Shown piece after piece: positions 11,944 through 24,321 of a stretch of 64,000 nt of DNA (within the stretch, counting starts at the first letter, position 1; each line of letters begins with the position of its first letter). Both the position numbers and the translations under genes were made by a program. Source of the stretch: Dillenia suffruticosa (taxonomy: Eukaryota > Streptophyta > Magnoliopsida > Dilleniales > Dilleniaceae); assembly GCA_033439265.1 (NCBI GenBank), contig JAVTVX010000027.1, forward strand, positions 2,557,001-2,621,000. The letters are read 5' to 3'. Below the pieces are notes generated by a model. That model did no database searches. It had not been told where the DNA came from and worked only from the letters and a program-made list of their open reading frames with translations.

Positions 11944-13542
11944 ATGTCTTTAGTTAGACCCTCGAAATCTTCTTCTGCCCCATCAATCTGGGAATCCAGA
12001 GTTCACAAAGGGACCGGTGGTGCCTCACCTTCATCAGTGTCTGTTTCCAACAAACAAATTGACTACACTCTCCAAGAATGCTCCTTTGGAACTAGTAGGG
12101 AAGAAGAGTTACCTATCTCGCTAGCCAGCTCTTCTTGCATTCAGAGCTGCAGTCCAGATCAAGTAGATTATGATGATGATGAGATCAGGTTGAAGCTTAA
12201 AGAGCTAGAAAGAGCCCTTCTCAATGACAACGATATTGAAGGTGATTATCGTGGTGACTCGTATGGACTTGATAAGGACATGGATATTGACAACTATTGG
12301 GCAAATCAAATCAAAGAGCTTTTGTTGCCCAATTCACCTGAGGAACCTTCATCAGCTGACTCTAACTTCATCAGCATTTTCCGTGATACATCTGTATTGG
12401 AAGTGCCAACCAGACCTACAACACTGAAAGAACTGCTTATCTATTGTGCAGCTGCACTTTCTGATGGCAGAGTTCAAGAGGCATCGACTATAATAAATGA
12501 GCTTCGACAGATGGTTTCAATACAAGGTGATCCTCCACAAAGGATTGCCGCTTACATGGTGGAAGGACTGGCTGCTCGGATGGCTGCATCAGGTAAAGTG
12601 CTTTACAAGGCATTGAGATGCAAAGAGCCACCTTCTTGGGATCGCCTCTCTGCGATGCAAATTCTCTTTGAAGTCTGCCCTTGTTTCAGGTTCGGCTTCA
12701 TGGCCGCAAATGGAGCAATCCTTGAAGCCTTCAGTGGAGAAGAGAGAGTTCACATTATAGATTTTGACATAAACCAAGGGAGTCAATATATAAACCTTAT
12801 ACAGTCTCTTGCAGCCCAACCGGTAAAACCTTCATTCTTCAGAATAACAGGAGTAGATGACCCAGAGTCGGTTCAGAGAACAGTTGGTGGCCTGAAGACC
12901 ATTGGGCAGCGATTGGAGAAGCTTGCCGAGGCAGTTGGTGTGCCATTTGAGTTCCAAGCTGTAGCTGCCAAAACCGCAGATGTGACACCAACAATGCTAA
13001 ACTGCAGACCAGGAGAGGCTCTTGTTGTTAACTTCGCCTTCCAACTTCACCACATGCCAGATGAGAGTGTGTCAACTGCAAATGAACGGGACCAGCTTCT
13101 TCGAATGGTTAAGGGTCTAGATCCTAAACTTGTGACTGTAGTTGAGCAAGACGTGAACACCAATACTGCACCATTTTTTCCCAGGTTTATTGAAGCCTAT
13201 AACTATTACTCTGCTGTATTCGAATCACTTGATGCAACACTGCCAAGAGAAAGTCCAGATAGGATTAATGTTGAAAAGCATTGTCTTGCTAGAGACATAG
13301 TCAATATTGTGGCTTGTGAAGGAGAGGAGAGGATAGAGAGGTATGAGGTTGCCGGGAAGTGGAGAGCCAGAATGACAATGGCCGGTTTCACATCTTGTCT
13401 GTTGACTTCATCTGTGAAAAGCTCCATAAGGGACCTTCTATTCAATCAGTACAGCAACAGATATAAGGTTAAAGATGAAGGAGGCGCACTTCACTTTGGT
13501 TGGGAAGACAAAACCTTGATCGTGGCTTCTGCCTGGAGGTGA
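11944..13542 (+). CDS. SCL1: GRAS-family transcription regulator, SCARECROW-LIKE 1 type (PAT1 branch)
   Basis: Single-exon gene of 532 residues, as usual for GRAS genes. GRAS proteins are plant nuclear regulators that dimerise through leucine-heptad repeats; PAT1-branch members act in phytochrome and stress signalling. The N-terminal ~150 residues are variable and Ser/Asp-rich, with a short conserved acidic helix (IRLKLKELERALLNDN). The GRAS domain runs from about 155 to the end: LHRI from YCAAALSDGR at about 167, VHIID at 269-273, LHRII around 316 (GLKTIGQRLEKLAEAVGVP), a PFYRE-like region at about 410 (PFFPRFIEAYNYYSAVFESL), and a SAW region ending IVASAWR. The start MSLVRP is shared with SCL1-type proteins. 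The N-terminus appears shorter than the ~590 residues I recall for SCL1, so it could be a short paralogue. Confidence 0.93.
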   Translation: MSLVRPSKSSSAPSIWESRVHKGTGGASPSSVSVSNKQIDYTLQECSFGTSREEELPISLASSSCIQSCSPDQVDYDDDEIRLKLKELERALLNDNDIEGDYRGDSYGLDKDMDIDNYWANQIKELLLPNSPEEPSSADSNFISIFRDTSVLEVPTRPTTLKELLIYCAAALSDGRVQEASTIINELRQMVSIQGDPPQRIAAYMVEGLAARMAASGKVLYKALRCKEPPSWDRLSAMQILFEVCPCFRFGFMAANGAILEAFSGEERVHIIDFDINQGSQYINLIQSLAAQPVKPSFFRITGVDDPESVQRTVGGLKTIGQRLEKLAEAVGVPFEFQAVAAKTADVTPTMLNCRPGEALVVNFAFQLHHMPDESVSTANERDQLLRMVKGLDPKLVTVVEQDVNTNTAPFFPRFIEAYNYYSAVFESLDATLPRESPDRINVEKHCLARDIVNIVACEGEERIERYEVAGKWRARMTMAGFTSCLLTSSVKSSIRDLLFNQYSNRYKVKDEGGALHFGWEDKTLIVASAWR

Positions 13543-13591
13543 TTGAATCCCATTTTGCTTACCTTTGTATTTCTGCAGTCATTTTTTTTCC

Positions 13592-13669
13592 CCTGCGCTT
13601 TTTGGCCTTGTGCTTTTGACATCTATGTTTCCTGCACTTTTTGGCCTTGTGCTTTTGATATCTATGTGA
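13592..13669 (+). repeat. 39-bp tandem duplication in the SCL1 3' region
   Basis: Two copies (13592-13630 and 13631-13669) of a unit built around CTTTTTGGCCTTGTGCTTTT followed by GAYATCTATGT. They lie 50 bases after the stop codon, so probably in the 3' UTR. Confidence 0.85.
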
Positions 13670-14386
13670 TATATAACTCAACAAGGTCAACAAAATTGCA
13701 TTTTCTTTCTTTTGAAGTCATAATTTTGTCTCTCAAATGCTGGCCTCAAAAAATGTCCTCCAAACGACCAACTTCAAAATTTGAAATTAAAACTGCCACA
13801 AATTGATTCTCACTTCCTTGGATCCATCCTAGTTCTGGAAAATCTTTTTAGGCTACTAATATGTTCCGTCTTTCCTGAAACTTGTAGAGAGATCAATCTT
13901 TTAAACCTGTTTTTTACAGCTCAACCGTCAAAATCAGAGCCTTGTCGGCTTTGTTCGGTCATAGCGTGCCTGTTTGGTTGTGCGAGCAACATGAGCATGT
14001 AGATGCACTCTCCCTTAGATATCTTATCCCGCGCCATCATTGTCCAGGACTTAAGCTCATATTTGCCATGCACCGGCCCAGTATCAATTTTCATGGCCCT
14101 TTGGCTAGTTGTGTGTGAGCAGGATGTGTGTATGTGCATTTTTTTTGGGGGGGGGGGGGGGGCGGGCGGATTGGAGCACACAAACTTAAATGGACACGAA
14201 TTATAGAACAACTTTAACCCCATTTTGCTATATGAATAAAGGTTTGTTTGCTACACAATCACATGGTTCATGCAAGCATAAGCCACGGTCATTTTTGGAA
14301 CATTTTGAATCATATACAAAGAAAGATAGGCCATTGATATAGACAATACCATCACTTTGTGGCAACAAATTGGCAAATTAAAACAG
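13670..14386. other. Convergent 3' flanks of SCL1-like gene and PEN2
   Basis: The two genes point at each other. The stretch contains 3' UTR-like sequence and a T-run plus G-run at 14139-14162. No further gene is seen. Confidence 0.6.
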
Positions 14387-16297
14387 CTAGGTCCACCCTA
14401 CCAGACCTAGTTTTTCAGCAACATTGTACATAACCAAATCATCCCAAACAGATCCAAAGAGATTCTCCCCTCCAATGGCAAAAGTAAGCGCCCATGCAGA
14501 GAGTACAGTTGTGAATATCACAAAACCAATTGCTGATCCAACAACATCTGCAAAACAAGGAAGAATAAACAAATCCGTTAATATTTCTCTAAAGATAGCT
14601 TCACACTTTGAAGACCAGACTTTACTTCACCAATATGGAACATTGCACACTAGGAAAAAGAAAATCATAATATTAAAATAGCTCTTGCATCGTCAAGGAT
14701 GTTGAGATTAATAAGAGATAATATAGAAGGATGCAACAAAGTACAATAGAACAAACATGATATGCATCAGTTGGGAAAAAGAACCAAGTCACAGAGCAGT
14801 GAATGAAACATATTAAACATAGAAAGAATATTAAAAGACATGTCAGTTGATATGCTCTCCATGCTAATTTGAGAGAGCAAGCCAAAACAATTGTCAGAAC
14901 TCTCATAATCATCATAATACATAGATCGCTTTCCCATATTACTTCGTGCAGGTGAAATCACTATGGAATGTCAGCTTTTGAACAATACATGTGTCAACAA
15001 GTAAAACTAAAGTAATGAATGCTTCCTTCTTAAATGTGCAACTAAGCTACTTTCTCAGGGAAACAGGGCATCGGGTATAATGTGTGACACAGACAATAAA
15101 AAGAACCAACCAAAGTTTTCTTTTTTCAAGTGTCTGAGTGTTTCTGTTTGTACTGAACCAAGCTATGACAGAAAGAATAGAACGACAAACTTAGATTAGT
15201 TAAAGAAACATAAGAACAAGACATGACCATTTCGTCCAGAGCTCATAACACACAGATCAGCTCATGATAAAAATGAACAATCATATTCATAACTGAATGA
15301 AGGGGTGCAAAGGGATTTGCTATGATCATATTAAGTGCTACAGAATAACAAAAACAATCCATGTAAGATAAATTTTTGCAGATTCTTATGCATTTTAGAG
15401 CCTTGACGAAACAGCTCTATCAACTGAATAATCAAAACCAAATCATCAATCGACAAGATTGAGTAGAAGAGCGCAAAAAGCCATCATGTATGATGTTTGT
15501 CATAAGCCTCACCCAAAGGAATTCTTCCATCTTCTCACTAGTCCGACATTGTTCCTAACGTTATACGAAACTAGTACTACCATCTCTCGGTCTACAAAAG
15601 TAGGAATTCTTCCATTTTCTCACTAGATAGACTCTACAAGAAGCCCTTTGAACTCAAAAGTTGGATGCACAAAAACCCTAAATCCCAATGAATCCCATGA
15701 ATGGTAAGTTCAAAACATAATAAAGTTACTGGTACAAATGGATTGATAAGTCAAAATATAGCATTTATATTTAAGAATAAACGCCAAGCTACAGTTTAAT
15801 ATCAATTTAATCAGAACTAAAGCACTCAAAATGGAGACTATAACTTATACCAATGACCCAAAAAAGTCGAAACTCTATAGGACCAAAGCTTCTCAGCTTC
15901 TCCGAAATTGAAACCTAAAATTAAATATCAAATGAAAACTGGATTCCAATAAAATTACTAAAATTTAAAAAACCCCATTTGACATTTTTCAAAAGGGTTC
16001 CCATAAATTGGATCTTGCAAATTGAAACTATGAAATTACAGTGAGAGAGAGAGAGAGGGCATTACAGGGACGAATGCGAGGGAAGGAGCGTGAGTGGAGA
16101 AGAACAGGCCAGAAGTAGAAGCAATTGACAGCCCAAAGCCAAGGAAGTAGACAGAATCCGAATTTGTAAAATCTTCTTGCATATGTCAGAGCTTCTTCTT
16201 CTTCTGTTAACCCTAATGCTCCATCTATTGTTGGCCAGACTGGTCCCGTTATCGAAGACGACGTTGATGCATTAGGGTTTTGATTCTGAGGTCTCTC

Positions 16298-16300
<3 letters not shown>
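14387..16300 (-). CDS. PEN2: Gamma-secretase subunit PEN-2
   Basis: Small membrane subunit of gamma-secretase; in animals it is needed to activate presenilin within the presenilin/nicastrin/APH-1 complex. Two coding exons: 16066-16300 and 14387-14547, 131 residues, joined at IRP-Tyr-VVG by a 1.5-kb GT-AG intron. The N-terminal ~25 residues are Ser/Asn-rich, then VWPTIDGALGLTEEEE and the conserved YARRFYKFGFCLLPWLW. Hydrophobic segments are NCFYFWPVL and IGFVIFTTVLSAWALTFAIG, and the end is LVMYNVAEKLGLVGWT. The start at 16300 is chosen because the longer open frame back to 16435 only translates the (TC)n leader repeat. Matches the plant PEN-2 pattern. Confidence 0.94.

Positions 16301-16347
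<47 letters not shown>
16301..16347. repeat. (TC)n microsatellite abutting the PEN2 start codon
   Basis: About 23 TC units on the plus strand, which is a (GA)n in the PEN2 leader directly before its ATG. Length variation here would change the distance of the leader to the start codon. Confidence 0.95.
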
Positions 16348-16349
<2 letters not shown>

Positions 16350-18084
16350 TTTTCTTGATCGTCTTGATCAAGAAACGATGACCGGAAATGAAATCCCCTT
16401 TTGAACAGAGGGCTAGTCAAGCTCAAGGTTCTCAATCAACCAAAACGATGTCGTTCTTTCATACTGGAGATTTGGGCCATTACGTTTGGGCTGGGCCTCA
16501 TAAACGAACCCCAGATGATAGGTGTCGAATTTTTTTTTTTTTTTTTTTTTTATTCATAATGAGTCCCAAACCTGAACCTATTACAAAAAAAGAGGGATCG
16601 GTGCCACTTGAGCTTAAACTCATCGGCTTAGGTGTCTAAATGTAAGATTGATTTAATTGAAAAGCTTTTTTTTTTTGTGAGGTTAATTGAGTAGTTAAAT
16701 TTGTAAAATGTATGATTATTAACATAAGCTGCATAATTTTTCCAAATATAAGAAACCCAAATTGTATCATTAGATTTTTAATTTATTATTTTGTTGTCTA
16801 TTTTATTTATTAAAATAAATACCAAAATAAAATATGCTAAAAAGAAATTTATGATTACTACTTTGCAATAAACACATATTAGAATCAAACTTCTTTAATT
16901 TTAATAATTAATGATCAATCATACCAACACCTACTTGTTCAGTTGCTAAGTAACGATATCTCTTAATTAAGATTTCGATATTTCAAATTTAAATTTTGTA
17001 TATGACAAAAATAGACGCAAAAGAGTTTTGTCTGACTATGACTATTACCGGACACGAGTGATTTATTTAAAAAACAAAACAATCATAATATTTGTTTTCA
17101 TAATGAGAGATTTATTTTGTGTGCACATTAAAATCATTTACTCTTCTGTTACATTGAGAGTAAAGAAATAAAAATATTAAATCATAAATTACATAATAAA
17201 ATTAAAATTTATTTTTATAGTGCATAATAATAATGTCTTTCGCATTAAAAATACAAATATTTTTGTCAAAACAAAAAGAAAACTTCGAGCATTTTTTGTT
17301 TAATGCATTTAGAGCTTAAAATTAATTGATAAATTTTCCACCTACTTAAAATTCAAAATTTATCTTTTCTAGTTATCAGTCACATTATCTAATTTTCAAT
17401 ATTTAATGGGTTATCAAATAATACCTTTATGTCCAGTTTTTTACTAAATTAAAAAAAAAAAATTGAAGTCTAATAAATAATATTTGGTATGAAGTCCTGC
17501 AGATGTCAACCCTACCTTCTGTGTTCCATTTTGTGACTTTTTTAAGTAATGAGAAAATGAGAGCCTTCAAGTGCTGGTTTCTATCCAATCCATTTCTCAG
17601 CAGACGGCATATTCTTAAGAGGTAAACATAGGATACAGTGACCCACCATCTAAAGCATTCCTTCTTCCATTGAAGCTTTGGGCCAAACATCATCACAAGA
17701 CATCATAGAGATACAAGGGGAAAATATGAATTGCCCACAATAAAAATTACAGATTTAAAGCAAGGAAAAAACAAGAAGAAAAGGGGGGGGGGGAATAGCA
17801 GCATCACCATCTCTAACCCTCTAAAAAGAACAACCAAAACCAAATGCCTGGTGCACGACCCTAGTCCCAATCGGTTTGCCATAACATAAGAAAGAAAAAT
17901 ACAACAGCCAGCAATGCCCAAGTGGAAAAGTTCCTCCTTTCTGCAATTTCTTTTTATCAATTTAGCCAACTCCTCAGTTTATCGAAAGCAAGAATTTTGC
18001 GTGTTTAGATAAGTATACACCAGGAAAAGGTCTCTGACAAACTGGGGTGGCAGATTGAGAGTCGGTGCTATTTGAGAAGGCTTC
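16348..18084. other. Intergenic region between PEN2 5' end and GONST1 3' end
   Basis: No gene supported. It holds the PEN2 promoter side, a T-run at about 16531-16550, AT-rich sequence, one SINE-like copy at about 16928-17060, a G-run near 17785, and the GONST1 3' UTR next to 18085. Confidence 0.6.
16928..17060 (+). repeat. SINE-like dispersed repeat, copy 5 (degenerate)
   Basis: ATATCTCTTAATTAAGATTTCGATATTTCAAATTTAAATTTTGTATATGACAAAAATAG and the following AGAGTTTTGTCTGACTATG block follow the family order. The 3' end is poorly preserved. Confidence 0.35.
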
Positions 18085-21000
18085 TCAAGATTGCGACTGT
18101 GATCTCTCCTGAATTTTGGCTCTTGCAAATAACACTCCAGCCAAGAGACCTAGAAGAATTGGAATTATCTTTTGTGCTAAGTGAGATTTGTTGCAGGATA
18201 CAGTATTCTTAAGCTTCAAGTTTGATGATAACTTACCAAAGAAAATACTGGCAGAGTTCTCCAAACTTGTAGGAACTTTGAATAGAAGAATGCCGGCAAT
18301 AGAGAGAGGAATTTTATTCAGTGACCCCACAAGGCTGCAGATTTCAGAATTACACAAAACATATCATCAAAATTTCTTCAACCTTTGAAGCAGAAACATC
18401 AACATAAGCCCACTGTTGGCAAATGTTCAGGTACCTGTAGGTGGTAGCCCCAGTTTGATGCAGGAACCACATAGAAGTGAAGCTTATCGCCAGGCCCAAG
18501 AACCCGCTTAATGTCATCACCAACCAGAAGGTGGGCAACCTCAAAAGTGGTCTGCAAATTGAATTTGAAACACCCAAATTAAAAATAACTTGAAGCAATG
18601 CATCACAAAATAGAGTTTTCACAATTTATTTTTAAGAAAACAGTGCCAGCTGTTACACTAGATTTTGCTACTCTAGGGATATTTAAGAAATATTTTGTTC
18701 TGTTTGGCAAGTAAAGCAAACAAGCAAAGAGCACAACTGAAGAGAGGCCCAAGACATATTTTTACATGTGCATTGTGTGTTGGGAACAGGTGTTCTGCAT
18801 GTATATGTAAGGTACAAGAGTAGTGCAATTGGGATGCATTGTATTTGTAGTGATAAGGGCCAATGTTATGCAACGCAAAATATAAGGCCGTGTTTACTTT
18901 CATGGAAGGATGGGGCAATGGAAGGGAAAATAGAAAGGAAAGACATTTCCTTTGCTTGGTAAGACAGAAAAGAGAAAGGTAACATTTCCTTCCACACACT
19001 TCTCACCACTTCAACCAAATTCCTTTCTTGCCTCCTCATCTTTCTGTTCCCTTTTCTTTCATTCCCATTTTCCATCCTCCTCACCAGAGATGACCTAAGG
19101 CTGAGAAATGCCTCTATAATCTAAGCGAGACTATTCTCACCTTCCAGGACCTTACTTGGCAATCTTGCACAAGGTAATGGCATTCTCCCCCTTCCCCTTG
19201 CCGCTTTAACCGCCAAACTGGGATAACTGATGGAAAAATACTCTCAGAAAAGAAATACTATCAACAATCTAAGCAACTTCTAATTATGTTCACAACCTTC
19301 AGCAGACAGGAAAGATTGATATAGTGGACTCTTCCAGAGAAGAACAATAGATAATAATGTCACCACTTAATTTGTCAGAAAAGGTTCGTTATGGCATTTT
19401 TATGCTAGGACAAAATAAGTACCAAAGAACACTGGCTCCTCAAAACACCCAAAGCATATAAAAATCCAATATGTCAGGACAAGATATTAACCAATCCCAT
19501 CTTAGAGAATGAAGTGGAAAGTTGATAAACTGGCCCTCGTTAAAAAATCAACAATCATTTAAATGAAATTTATAGAAGTAGCAGAACTAATGGTGCTGTC
19601 TGCTGTCTCTATGGGTTAACATAAACAGTAAGAAGCATCTTTTAAGAGAAAGAAAGCTAGCAGAGTTTAGAGGTGTTTCAAAAAGGAAACTCACGTTGTG
19701 GAGAGATATTCCACCTCATTGAATACAAATATGAGTAGGATCCCGAGAGGTAATGAAAGAGTATTGTTTAGTAAGACCATTGAAAATTCATTCAAGTTTC
19801 CAGATTTTGTTACTTGCTTTGCTGTATCCATGACCCTACGCAGTGTCAACTGCAACCACAATTACTTAAATAAGTACATGAACCCAATCTTCTGAAGTCA
19901 TGATAGAAAGACTAGCCAAGAAAAAATGAAAATAACTTCTCAGATGACCCATGATTATAAGCTGGTTCCAACACATCTAAGTAAAATACTTACAGAATAT
20001 GATGCTGTTAAGAAACAATTTAAGATCTGCCACATATAGCCAACTGCATGAAAGGATAGATCTGTAATACCCCCAGAAATTGCTGAAATAATCTGCACCA
20101 AGATAAGCTTTCTCAGTTTTCAATTTTATATGTCTAAATACAAACTCTTTAATAATACTAAAAACATATAACTGATGCACTATGATTAACAAGGTCCAGA
20201 AAGTATATTCCCAACAACTTCAGAAATGGTTCGAAACAGCGGATTATATACTCAAATCTACATGTAAAAAGTAGCCTTATCTTGAGCATCAACCAGAGAC
20301 CAACATAAGATTTATGTATGATTATATTAGCAATACAAGTACTTCATAAGAACTGCACCAACATAAACCTCTGGTGACCCTTCCCAAAAGCCTGACATTG
20401 GACTCAAAATGTAATTACCATTCAACCATCCCACCCACCCCCCCCCCCCCAAAAAAAAGACAAAAAAAATTACATGAAATAGCAATGGCAGAAGTTGTGG
20501 ACAAAATGGCGAACTTGCTACAAGACCAAAGACAAGCTGTCTAGTTGCATGACATTGTAAGAAAGTATTAAGGAGAGCATAGGTTGCACACAAAAGAAAA
20601 CAAATGGAAAGCAGGCCCAATACAGAAAGCAAATATAATGAGATAAGTACCATTAAGAATAAAGCAGCCCAAACTCTGTTATCGTGGTACTTATTGAAGA
20701 GATACATTTCACCTACTGCAGTTATCACATTGGTGACATTCTTCAGGACGGTGACCATGGCCACATTTATGTACTTCAAACTGCAAACAACAATAATATT
20801 GAATCACTAACAAAAATAAATTAAGATACCAGTCTCGAATAAAGATGGTGATGGTGAACCATGAAAGATTTAGACAACCATCAGAAGATATGTCACACCA
20901 AGAAATGCGCAAGGGGAAAATTATATGAACCATTTGATTTTTCAGAACTCAAGCAAGTATTTGGATAACAGAAACTATAGAAGCGGAAAAAATGATAGAA

Positions 21001-23794
21001 TGGCACCACCCGAAATCCTTTCCAGTAACAGTAAGTTTGGCATGGAGATCAACTAGGTCAGGGATCTATCAAATCCACATTTAATATTCTGTTTCCATTT
21101 AAAATCTAAAATGTAACTCGTAACACCATGGAACCTCACCCAAAAATATAGACCATGGAGTTGTATTTGGGTCCCAAGTCCTGAATAAGTACTCAAACTC
21201 TCTCTCTTGAATATTTAATTGGACAAAGCACACTCTCTCACACAACCTGGATCCTCAAATAACTTGTGGATTATCCCCACAGAAGACATACAAGACAATT
21301 ATGTCAAATAAACATCTTGGACTCCTTCCTTGCAAGATAACACAGCATCAATCCAACCAATCAAGAACCACAAAATCAACACAACCAATTAAATCAGCTG
21401 CCATACATGTCATCGCTATAATTCTTTACATAACAACAAATTTTGGCATTAGAAGACTGAAGCCAAATAATGCAACCCCAAAAATGTCCACTTGTGAGCA
21501 AGGTAGTAACCATAATCCTCACAATCAAAGTTTGCTTCATCATTGGTTTCTTACATCTCCCCAAGAGGCATCGATGCGAAAGTGTGGGTATAGTAGCAAG
21601 AGTCCTATGAAAAAACATATCAAAAATGAACTGCAAATGCTGCCTTTGAAAACAAAAAGTCGGAATGCCACCTCAAATTCAATAATCATCTCATCCTCTG
21701 ACGACAATGACTTTTCATGCAGTGTACTACTAATAATTTTATAATAATAAACTAATACAGACATATTACAAACTAGGTCTACCCAGCTTAGTGACAACCA
21801 TTTATCTAGGAAATATTTGTGAGCTTCATAAACACTCAAGAAGTTACACACAAACAATGCAGGTAAATAGAAGATAATATAATGGATCTAGCAGAATTAT
21901 CGTAGACATTTCTTCAATTTCACCAAGATAAGAATAACCTTTATAGAGAGAACAAAAACATAGAACAACTAATTAATAGAGTAGAAGTCCATACCTAAAC
22001 ATGCTTGTAACAAGCATCCCAACGAAGATCACATTTACAGGAAGCCAGACTTTAATTAATCTCCAAGTAAGCGGTTCTGTTGATATTATTTCCAAATAAC
22101 TCAAAATTGACACAATGATAACTGCGACAAAATTCTGCAGACAAATGTCAAGAATAATAGCTGGTTAATCTACAAATTTAGTCTTACAAAAAAAAGGGAA
22201 AAAATAAAAAATAAAAAATAAAAGACCTTGCATCATCTATAACACTATCAAGTAACAACTATAAGGGGAAAACCCTTGAGCAACTAATCAGTTTCACTTA
22301 ATTATCAGCAATCAAACTGCCCCCATTAAATTATCAATCTTTTTAGTTACAATTCTTCCCCTTGTTAAGTGAAAATCAAGAAGTCAACAAACATTTAACA
22401 ATGTAATAAGCACATATCATCTCTCTTCTTAAGTAAACAAGAATGCTCTTTAAAGATGCTTTAACTACACCACAATTTCTTCCAACCTCTGTCAACATCT
22501 CATTAGCAGAGCAGGACAATAAACACATAATTCCTAAGAGGATAAGAGAAATTCCGTAATTATTGGAGGTGATTATATGAATAAGTAGAATGAATAGCCT
22601 CTAAGAACTGACCTGGTAGAGCATCAAAGATATCCCAGCATTAAAGTTATAGCTTGAAAGGACGAACTTGTTGACCAGTATCATGCTACAGGAGGCAAAG
22701 CAATATGCAAGGCCAGACAACAATGCCTGGTTGTGTATTTTTACAACCTTGTTACTTCTTATTGGTTTTTCTCTATCTTTTTCCAACTTCCCATCTTCCA
22801 AGTCAATTTCATCACCACTGTGAAGCTTCATTAATAATGACGACCTGTATCAAAACAAAACTGGTTTTATCTGAGAATTGCATTAGCAAAATAGTATTGA
22901 AATGCTCCATGAAAGATACTACCGTATCCTACACGTAAGAATCCAACTATATGTCTTCCTCAACATAATGTAAGACTGCTTTATTATTTAAGCAAGTATC
23001 ATAAGAAAGCAATACATTAATTAATTGAGTAATAAAGAATGACACCTTCTTCTTTTCCCTTTGGCATTCCAAGCAACAGACCATAAAAGGAACTACTATC
23101 AAACGAGAAGTGGGCAAGGTTATCTGTTCTAAACATATCTATGGTGACAAAATGCAACTCTGTAAATAGGACAACAATATAAGACATTCAAATAAAAGGT
23201 TTCTAAATTCATTACACGGGTCAAATTCTCGAAGAAGTCGAGTGGATGAATAATAATCAAGCAATAGAAGCAGGTAGGATACCTGTTAACTACTTCACGT
23301 CTTAAAGGACTGGATACTTGATCTAGCAACCCATTGGATTCATTAACTTTAAAGCCTCGGTCACCACTTTGATTCACCTCTAGATCCTCTATCAAATTTC
23401 TTTCCAAAAGAGGATCAGAAGAATCAGGAGAAACACTTAAAGGCAGAGTCCTTCAAAACCACAAAAATAATAAATAACATCAGTCTGATTCCCTAATTCT
23501 TGAAATTATAGATAGCATCATAACAGACCCAAATTCTCAAAAGTCACGAAATCTAATAAATGATTAATTAATTTTAACTTTCTATATTTTCTCGTAAAAT
23601 AAATAGACCCCACTTGGCGTCTTCACACCATAATCAAATTAAACACCGAAAAGCATAGAATTTGCAAGGATTCATGAATAGGCCCTTTTCAGTTCTTGTG
23701 AATAAAGTATCCTGAAAATAAAATGCAAGAAAACCAAGAGAAAGGGGGGGGGGAGAGAGAGAGAGAGAGAGAGAGAGATTCACCTAGAACCCAT
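18085..23794 (-). CDS. GONST1: Golgi nucleotide-sugar transporter, GONST1 type (GDP-mannose)
   Basis: Golgi antiporter of the NST/TPT family bringing GDP-mannose into the lumen; in Arabidopsis GONST1 feeds glycosylation of sphingolipids. Ten coding exons: 23784-23794, 23283-23450, 22613-22844, 21995-22134, 20651-20780, 19994-20092, 19695-19849, 18435-18551, 18237-18334, 18085-18149. They give 404 residues with every GT-AG junction in phase. The first coding exon is only 11 bases (MGS plus two bases of Arg). Residues 1-65 are a polar cytosolic tail, and a second Met in LLMKLHSGDEIDLEDGK matches the shorter Arabidopsis start I recall. The membrane part starts at about ALLSGLAYCFASCSMILVNK. Substrate motifs are LLNN (286-289) and GSLNK (354-358), the plant form of the GDP-mannose GALNK motif. 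The C-terminus is FARAKIQERSQSQS. Confidence 0.95.
23744..23779. repeat. G-run plus (GA)n microsatellite beside GONST1 exon 1 donor
   Basis: Ten G then about 13 GA units on the plus strand. On the gene strand this is (TC)n followed by a C-run starting about six bases after the donor of the 11-base first coding exon. Confidence 0.93.
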
Positions 23795-24290
23795 TTAAGC
23801 GAAAAGCTGAATAGCACACACAAACATATAGAATCCAAGACTTTCCTTGATTTATCAGAAAGTCGCTCCAAAATTGAAATTCAATGAGGAAAAAAAAAAT
23901 TAAGAAACCCCTTTGGATTGGTTTTCTTTATGGAGAACAAATTTTAGAACCAGAGAAGAACAACTATGTTAAAAGAAATAGAAACACCCAACTTGGTAGG
24001 GTCTATCGGATTTGAAATTTTTCGGATTTGATCCGTTGAAAAATAGAATAGGCATTTGATTTTGCTCCTGTCTTATACAGCCCTCTCGCGTAGAATGCTC
24101 GGAAACTATTTTCATTTTTCATTTTTCTTTTATTTTTTGAATTAATTTCAATGAAGCAAATAATACGATATTAAGAAAATCAATAATAATGCCAAAATGG
24201 AAAAGCTAAAATTACAGTTTTGCCCTTCGAAGACTCTAAACACTTGCCAAACCCCAAAACGATATTTGTAAAGACTAGGCTCCGAAACCC

Positions 24291-24319
<29 letters not shown>
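24291..24319. repeat. A29 homopolymer
   Basis: Run of 29 A residues upstream of GONST1. Confidence 0.95.

Positions 24320-24321
<2 letters not shown>

Noticed and set aside
11944..13542. miR171 target site in the GRAS gene
   Set aside because: The gene belongs to the PAT1/SCL1 branch, not the SCL6/22/27 branch that carries the site, and I saw no matching sequence.
16301..16435. Longer N-terminus for PEN2 starting at 16435
   Set aside because: The extension translates the GA repeat into Arg-Glu repeats; the ATG at 16300 gives the normal PEN-2 length.
20327..20650. Extension of the GONST1 frame past exon 5
   Set aside because: Reads into the intron after a clear ATG/GTACTT donor; the continuation loses similarity, and the next exon IISAISGGITDLSF fits in phase.
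21301..21744. 147-codon plus-strand frame
   Set aside because: It lies antisense within a GONST1 intron, is rich in Asn/Lys/Thr as AT-rich DNA gives by chance, and has no recognisable domain.
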